Positions 6,307-10,185 of a stretch of DNA of 10,185 nucleotides are shown piece after piece. Position numbers and translations under genes: made by a program. The stretch comes from Bacteroidales bacterium (lineage in GTDB: Bacteria > Bacteroidota > Bacteroidia > Bacteroidales > P3): the NCBI GenBank assembly GCA_016281475.1, contig JAEEIS010000215.1, positions 1 through 10,185 of the forward strand. Reading direction: 5' to 3'. The notes beneath the pieces were generated by a model, which was not told where the DNA came from, ran no database searches, and saw nothing but the letters and a program-made list of their open reading frames with translations. Numbering within the stretch: position 1 is the stretch's first letter; each line of letters begins with the position of its first letter.

Positions 6307-7791
6307 TTGGAAACTATCATACTCATCTGCTTTCTAGCCTATACGGCCCTGCTTTTCGTCATCATGTGGCTCTCATCGCGCAAGAGTGCCGGCAACGATG
6401 CCTTCTTCCGTGGTCAGCGCAAATCCCCGTGGCCCGTAGTCGCCTACGGCATGATCGGGGCCTCCCTCTCGGGCGTCACGTTCATGTCCGTGCCAGGAGG
6501 GGTCTACTATGGTCAGTTCACCTACATGCCCCTCGTCTTCGGCTACGTACTGGGCTACGTCGCCATCGCCCTCGTGTTACTACCCTTATATTATAAACTT
6601 AACCTCACCTCCATCTACACCTACCTCAACCAACGCTTCGGCATAGCATCCGAGAAGACGGGTGCCGCCTTTTTCCTCATCTCGCGCCTGATGGGGTCGG
6701 CACTGCGCATGTATCTGGTTGTTTTTGTGCTGTACGAATTCGTCTTCCGCTCATGGGGCATCCCCTTCTGGGTGCCGGCGGTCATCTTCATAGCCATCAT
6801 ACTGCTCTACACATTCCGTGGCGGTGTCAAGACCGTGGTCTGGACCGACACCCTGCAGACCACATTCCTCATTCTTGCCGCCGTTGTCACCGTCGTCGCC
6901 ATCCTCCGTCAGCTCGACATCACACTTCCGCAGTTGCTGCGCCGTTCCTCCGAGGCAGGCTACACACGCATCTTCGAGACCGACCCCACCGCCAGCAAAT
7001 ACTACTGGAAACAAATCGTCAGCGGCATGTTCATCACCATCACCATGACCGGCCTCGACCAAGACATGATGCAGAAAAACCTCTCCTGCAAGTCGCTCCG
7101 TTCCGCTCAGAAAAACGTGCTCACCTCCAGCCTCCTCTTCATCGTCGTTAACATCATCTTCCTCTGCCTTGGTGCCGCCCTCATCGCCTACTGCCAAAGC
7201 AGCGGATTCCCCCTCCCCGTCAACGAATCCGGCACCGTGGTCGGCGACAAGATATTCCCCTCCGTGGCATTCCATATCAGCACCTTCACTGCCGTTGTCT
7301 TCGTCCTCGGCACGGTAGCGGCGGGCTACTCCAGTGCCGACGGCACCCTCACCGCCCTCACCACCACCTTCTGCTACAACTTCCTCGGCTTCGACAAGGC
7401 CGAAAAAGACAACAAAAAACAATTTTCAATTTTCAACTATCAACTTTCAACCCTTGCCACCCGCCGCCTAGTCCACGTAATCTTCGCCCTCCTCTACCTT
7501 CTGGTCATCATCGCCTTCCGCCCCTTCCACAACCAGTCGCTCATCGACACCCTCTTCGACATCGCCGGCTTCACCTACGGCCCACTGCTAGGCCTCTACA
7601 CCTTCGGCCTTTTCACCCGCCGCACCGTCCGCGACCGATGGGTGCCTGTCATCGCCATCCTCTCCCCAGTCATCTGCTATCTCCTCAAGCTCTATATGCC
7701 ACAGTGGACTGGCTATCATTTCGGCTTCGAAATACTCCTCCTCAACGGCCTCATTACCTTCATCGGCCTCCTATTAATCAGAAAAAAATAA
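6307..7791 (+). CDS. Sodium:solute symporter (SSS family)
   Basis: This 494-residue inner-membrane protein belongs to the SSS family (PutP, PanF, vSGLT), which couples Na+ entry to solute uptake through a LeuT-type fold. It has about 13 hydrophobic segments. The helix-1 region YGMIGASLSGVTFMSVPG (47-64) and the hallmark TFRGGVKTVVWTDTLQ (169-184) are clear, and AAGYSSADG (338-346) holds the Ser pair (342-343) expected at the Na+ site. The substrate cannot be told from sequence. The start is a TTG at 6307: there is no ATG before Met20, and starting there would cut the first membrane segment. Residues 372-383 are encoded by inserted heptad repeat in a loop between helices. The stop is 5 bases before the DUF4831 ATG, so the two are almost certainly co-transcribed. 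Confidence 0.9.
   Translation: METIILICFLAYTALLFVIMWLSSRKSAGNDAFFRGQRKSPWPVVAYGMIGASLSGVTFMSVPGGVYYGQFTYMPLVFGYVLGYVAIALVLLPLYYKLNLTSIYTYLNQRFGIASEKTGAAFFLISRLMGSALRMYLVVFVLYEFVFRSWGIPFWVPAVIFIAIILLYTFRGGVKTVVWTDTLQTTFLILAAVVTVVAILRQLDITLPQLLRRSSEAGYTRIFETDPTASKYYWKQIVSGMFITITMTGLDQDMMQKNLSCKSLRSAQKNVLTSSLLFIVVNIIFLCLGAALIAYCQSSGFPLPVNESGTVVGDKIFPSVAFHISTFTAVVFVLGTVAAGYSSADGTLTALTTTFCYNFLGFDKAEKDNKKQFSIFNYQLSTLATRRLVHVIFALLYLLVIIAFRPFHNQSLIDTLFDIAGFTYGPLLGLYTFGLFTRRTVRDRWVPVIAILSPVICYLLKLYMPQWTGYHFGFEILLLNGLITFIGLLLIRKK
7420..7447 (+). repeat. Heptad repeat inside the symporter gene
   Basis: Four head-to-tail heptads, CAATTTT, CAATTTT, CAACTAT and CAACTTT, lie within the coding sequence. They encode QFSIFNYQLS from residue 372 without disturbing the frame. 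The first two match the repeat units in front of era and rnz; the last two have diverged. Confidence 0.85.
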
Positions 7792-7796
7792 TCACC

Positions 7797-8972
7797 ATGA
7801 AAAGAATATCACCCAAATTTCAATTTTCAATTTTCAATTTTCAATTTCTGTTAGTGTCCACCCTGCTGTTCACGGGCTGCTACTCTGTTACCCCCATCAA
7901 CGCCGACTCGGGCAAAGCCAACGGCGGCGGTGTCTTCTATGCCCTGCCATTCACGCAGATATGCGTCGACGTGACCTATCAGTACTACGACCTCTCCGAG
8001 GCCATCTACAGCCAATACGCTTCCGAGATGCTAGCCCTCGACAACTTCGATGTCGAAAAGCCCTATCGCATCAAGAACATCGAAGCCTCCTACAACGTCA
8101 CCGCCGACCCCGACCACTACTACTTCATCAACCCCAAGGGCATCTCCGTCCAAGTCGACAGCCGCCAGCTCCTACGCTCCATCGGACTCACCCCACAGGA
8201 AGCTGCTGCCGCCCTCGCCAGCGTCTCCAATTACACTGACACCACCGACAGGCTCACCCCTACCGATGCCAAGCTCATCCTCCACAACGCCACTGCCGAC
8301 AAGATGCTCCCCACCTATAACCTCTACGACCGTACCGACACCTTCTATGTCCGTGGCGACCGTCCCGGCCATCCCACAGGCACCTCCACCAAGAAGGCTC
8401 CCCGCTCCCTCCGCCAGCGCGCCCAGGCAGCTGCCGAGGAATTTGCCGAACTCGAGGACAATCGTGCCGACATCACCGTCTCCGACCGCTACACCCCCGA
8501 AGGCAAAACCCAGATGCTCCGCCAAATCGAGGAACGCCAGGCTCAGATACTCACCCAATTTATCGGCCGACCCATCACCGAGACTGCCCACTTCTTCCTA
8601 CAGCCCAACCTCACCGGTCGCAATTCCGACACCATCCAGAGCACCATCCTCTTCTACTTCTCTCGTGCCGAAGGCATCTGCGAGAGCGACGACTACGATG
8701 CCCTTCCCGTCGTCTGCACCCTGCGCCCCGACCAGTCTATCAAGAATGTCCGCCAATACAGTCGCGAGCAGAAAAGCCTCTTCCCCTGGTGCAACCGCAA
8801 TTTCAAATACCGCCTCCCCTCACAAGCCCTACTCTCGCTCCACTGCGAGCTCTTCGACTACCAAGTCACCCTCCCCGTCGCACAGTTCGGTCCCGTCATC
8901 GACCTACCGCACAACCGCTTCAAAGCCCTCTTCGACCCCACCAGCGGTGCCATCATATACTATGAGAATTGA
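7797..8972 (+). CDS. DUF4831 family lipoprotein
   Basis: The 391-residue product begins with a lipoprotein signal ending in LLFTGC (Cys28). The mature part matches DUF4831, a Bacteroidales family of unknown function: GGGVFYALPFTQICVDVTYQ (43-62), the YSQYASEMLAL helix, YRIKNIEASYNVTADPDHYY (90-109), and the late helical block with AAEEFAEL, EGKTQMLRQIEERQAQ and FIGRPITETAHFF (about 211-267). The family pattern around xFTGxxxTET is clear. The ATG at 7797, 5 bases after the symporter stop, is chosen; earlier in-frame codons lie inside the symporter gene. Codons 8-17 are pure heptad repeat and form half of the signal peptide. The stop TGA at 8970-8972 lies inside the first heptad of the next repeat element. 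An envelope role is inferred; no enzyme motif is seen. Confidence 0.85.
   Translation: MKRISPKFQFSIFNFQFLLVSTLLFTGCYSVTPINADSGKANGGGVFYALPFTQICVDVTYQYYDLSEAIYSQYASEMLALDNFDVEKPYRIKNIEASYNVTADPDHYYFINPKGISVQVDSRQLLRSIGLTPQEAAAALASVSNYTDTTDRLTPTDAKLILHNATADKMLPTYNLYDRTDTFYVRGDRPGHPTGTSTKKAPRSLRQRAQAAAEEFAELEDNRADITVSDRYTPEGKTQMLRQIEERQAQILTQFIGRPITETAHFFLQPNLTGRNSDTIQSTILFYFSRAEGICESDDYDALPVVCTLRPDQSIKNVRQYSREQKSLFPWCNRNFKYRLPSQALLSLHCELFDYQVTLPVAQFGPVIDLPHNRFKALFDPTSGAIIYYEN
7818..7847 (+). repeat. Heptad repeat inside the signal-peptide region
   Basis: About 4.3 uninterrupted copies of TTTTCAA run from 7818 to 7847, starting 21 bases after the ATG of the DUF4831 gene. They encode FQFSIFNFQF, which forms the first half of the hydrophobic core of the signal peptide. 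This is the longest perfect plus-strand run of the unit within a gene here. Confidence 0.9.
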
Positions 8973-9066
8973 AAGTTGAAAATTGAAAATTGAAATCTCG
9001 CGGGAGCGTGCATTTCAGACCTTTCAATTTTCCACTAACTTCAATTTTCACCTTTCAATTTTCAAA
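8967..9066. repeat. Heptad inverted-repeat element, copy B (before rnz)
   Basis: The left arm (8967-8995) is four AATTGAA-type heptads, one with a G substitution. A centre matching copy A follows (8979-9008 against 4035-4064, 29 of 30 identical). The right arm (9021-9066) is a looser set of CAATTTT-type units broken by short spacers. The element fills the whole DUF4831-rnz gap: its first heptad supplies the stop codon of one gene and its end lies five bases before the ATG of the next. Confidence 0.85.
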
Positions 9067-9071
9067 TTACA

Positions 9072-9932
9072 ATGAACTTCTACACCACCATACTAGGCTC
9101 CGGAGCCGCGCTCCCCACCTCCACACGCCACTGCAGCGGACAGATGGTCAACCTAAATGGTTTCCGGATCCTCCTCGACTGCGGCGAAAACACTCAGACC
9201 CAGATACGTGTCTTCCACCAACGCCTGCAGTCCTTCTCTGTCATCTGCATCACACACCTCCACGGCGACCACTTCTTCGGCCTCCCCGGCCTTATTAGCA
9301 GCCTGCATCTCTGCGGACGCAAAGACCCCATCGACATCTATGCCCCCGCAGGCATCACCCTTGCCATGCAGACAATCCTCGCCGCCTCGGGCAGCCACAT
9401 CGACTTCGAAATCCGCTACCACGAGCTCACCCACACCGAAGGCTGCCTCCCCATCTTCGAAAACAACCTCTGCCGCATCCACGCCTTCCCATTGGTTCAC
9501 TCCGTGCCCACCTACGGCTACCTCATTGAAGAAAAGCCGCGCGGCAAAAACAACGCGCAGACCGAGAGCACAACAAACTCGCCCGCTATGCCGAGCCAAG
9601 GCAACGTCACGAAACGTAATCAGCCACGTCGCTACGCCTACTGCACCGACACCGCCTACACCGAGACCATCCTCCCCTACATCGAGGGCGTCAACCTCCT
9701 ATGCCTCGAAAGCACATTCAACAACGCCTTCACCACCATTGCCGCTGAGAAACTCCACTGCACCGCCTCGCAAGCCGCCACCCTGGCCCTCAAAGCCAAC
9801 GCCAAACAGCTCCTCCTCACCCACATCAGCGCCCGCTACAAAGAGCCCGAAGCCCTCCTTGCCGAAGCCGCCGCCATCTTCCCCAACACCCTCCTCGCCT
9901 CCGACGGCGCACAAGTCGAAGTACACTACTGA
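9072..9932 (+). CDS. rnz: Ribonuclease Z (tRNA 3'-processing endonuclease)
   Basis: RNase Z cuts the 3' trailer from tRNA precursors that lack an encoded CCA, as the tRNA-Leu in this window does. The 286-residue product has the metallo-beta-lactamase fold: ILGSGAALPT at the start, the zinc motif HLHGDH (62-67), a further His at 143 (LVHSVPTYGY), Asp193 in CTDT and His251 in THISARY, all as in RNase Z and distinct from unrelated hydrolases. The protein is some 20 residues shorter than usual. The gap lies between EEKPR and QPRRYAYCTDT, where the tRNA-binding flexible arm belongs; residues 158-182 are instead a polar stretch rich in Asn, Thr and Ser without the Gly-Pro arm motif. ATG 9072 is well placed. 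It is probably third in an operon with the symporter and DUF4831 genes. Confidence 0.92.
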   Translation: MNFYTTILGSGAALPTSTRHCSGQMVNLNGFRILLDCGENTQTQIRVFHQRLQSFSVICITHLHGDHFFGLPGLISSLHLCGRKDPIDIYAPAGITLAMQTILAASGSHIDFEIRYHELTHTEGCLPIFENNLCRIHAFPLVHSVPTYGYLIEEKPRGKNNAQTESTTNSPAMPSQGNVTKRNQPRRYAYCTDTAYTETILPYIEGVNLLCLESTFNNAFTTIAAEKLHCTASQAATLALKANAKQLLLTHISARYKEPEALLAEAAAIFPNTLLASDGAQVEVHY

Positions 9933-10185
9933 CCTCTCAACCTCATATCATAATATAAGGTGGCTCTATTTTTATCGCCTGACGGCGAGAAATTGAACAA
10001 AATTGAAGAACAAACACTCTTATGTGACGGTAAAAAATAAGTTGACTAAAGTTTGACAAGTGGTTTTTTCGCTGTAGTTCGATATAGTACGCTGTCTTGA
10101 CAAGACAATCCCTAGGAGATTAACGGCCTGAAAGGCCAAAAAGCAATTAGCCCAGGGCAACGCCCTGGGTATTAGCGGACATGCT
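9933..10185. other. Gene-free tail with stacked short hairpins
   Basis: No gene is supported here. A TCGCC/GGCGA hairpin near 9974-9988 follows rnz but has no T-run after it, so termination is unclear. Further on, three perfect inverted repeats lie within 76 bases: GTCTTG-A-CAAGAC (10094-10106), GGCC-TGAAA-GGCC (10125-10137) and CCCAGGGC-AAC-GCCCTGGG (10151-10169). The last two and their spacing resemble a dispersed palindromic repeat I associate with Bacteroidales intergenic regions, often mis-annotated as tiny genes. That likeness is from memory, not from a search. The window ends soon after, so the unit may be incomplete. Confidence 0.5.

Noticed and set aside
6326..6366. An ATG start for the symporter at Met20
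   Set aside because: It would remove most of the first membrane segment, which is present and well formed from TTG 6307.
6751..7422. Long minus-strand open frame opposite the symporter gene
   Set aside because: It is Gly/Glu/Asp-rich antisense of a C-ending-codon gene, with no recognisable domain; similar antisense frames opposite prs, DUF4831 and rnz were dropped for the same reason.
7818..7847. Tandem repeats as a CRISPR-like array
   Set aside because: The units are 7 bases long, directly adjacent and without unique spacers, and no cas gene is nearby.
8050..8979. Pro/Ser/Thr-rich 309-residue frame overlapping the DUF4831 gene, and a like one over rnz
   Set aside because: The composition is what a shifted frame of C-ending codons gives, and the true frames match known families.

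Overview
The window looks like ordinary chromosome from a member of the Bacteroidota, most likely order Bacteroidales. Three things point there: promoter cores of the TAnnTTTG type (including a full TTTG-N19-TACTTTTG upstream of the tRNA), a protein of the Bacteroidales lipoprotein family DUF4831, and a long-form L25 followed by Era. No phage, plasmid, insertion sequence, CRISPR array or defence locus is visible.

Layout. Positions 1-651 hold no gene that I can support, only a strong bidirectional terminator, a cluster of TATGACCAA motifs and a terminator for the next operon. Positions 652-1922 are a minus-strand operon: a frameshifted DUF5714-type lipoprotein gene, a HEAT-repeat protein and a YCII-domain protein (ATGA overlap between the last two). 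A minus-strand tRNA-Leu(CAA) with its own promoter and terminator lies at 2136-2218, divergent from prs. The plus-strand genes prs (PRPP synthase), rplY (ribosomal protein L25) and era (ribosome-assembly GTPase) follow. A minus-strand lipoprotein with repeated YxYD-type units (5148-6023) ends in two consecutive hairpin terminators. The final plus-strand group is an SSS-family sodium:solute symporter, a DUF4831 lipoprotein and rnz (RNase Z). After rnz the sequence becomes gene-free and ends in a set of perfect short hairpins that look like a dispersed repeat.

How the genes relate. prs, rplY, era, tRNA-Leu and rnz are housekeeping functions of nucleotide supply, translation and tRNA processing. 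The symporter and the three lipoproteins are envelope functions. I see no single pathway joining them.

The most distinctive feature is a dispersed heptanucleotide repeat, (TTTTCAA)n and relatives. It fills the gaps before era and rnz as a long inverted-repeat element, supplies the stop codon of the DUF4831 gene, encodes part of that gene's signal peptide, sits in frame in a loop of the symporter, and in a variant form occupies the upstream half of the symporter promoter. Because 7 and 3 share no factor, this repeat reads as the same stop-free heptapeptide in all three frames on one strand and as stops in all three frames on the other. Two other points deserve attention: an apparent frameshift in the DUF5714 gene, and an RNase Z whose tRNA-binding arm region is shortened and replaced by low-complexity sequence.
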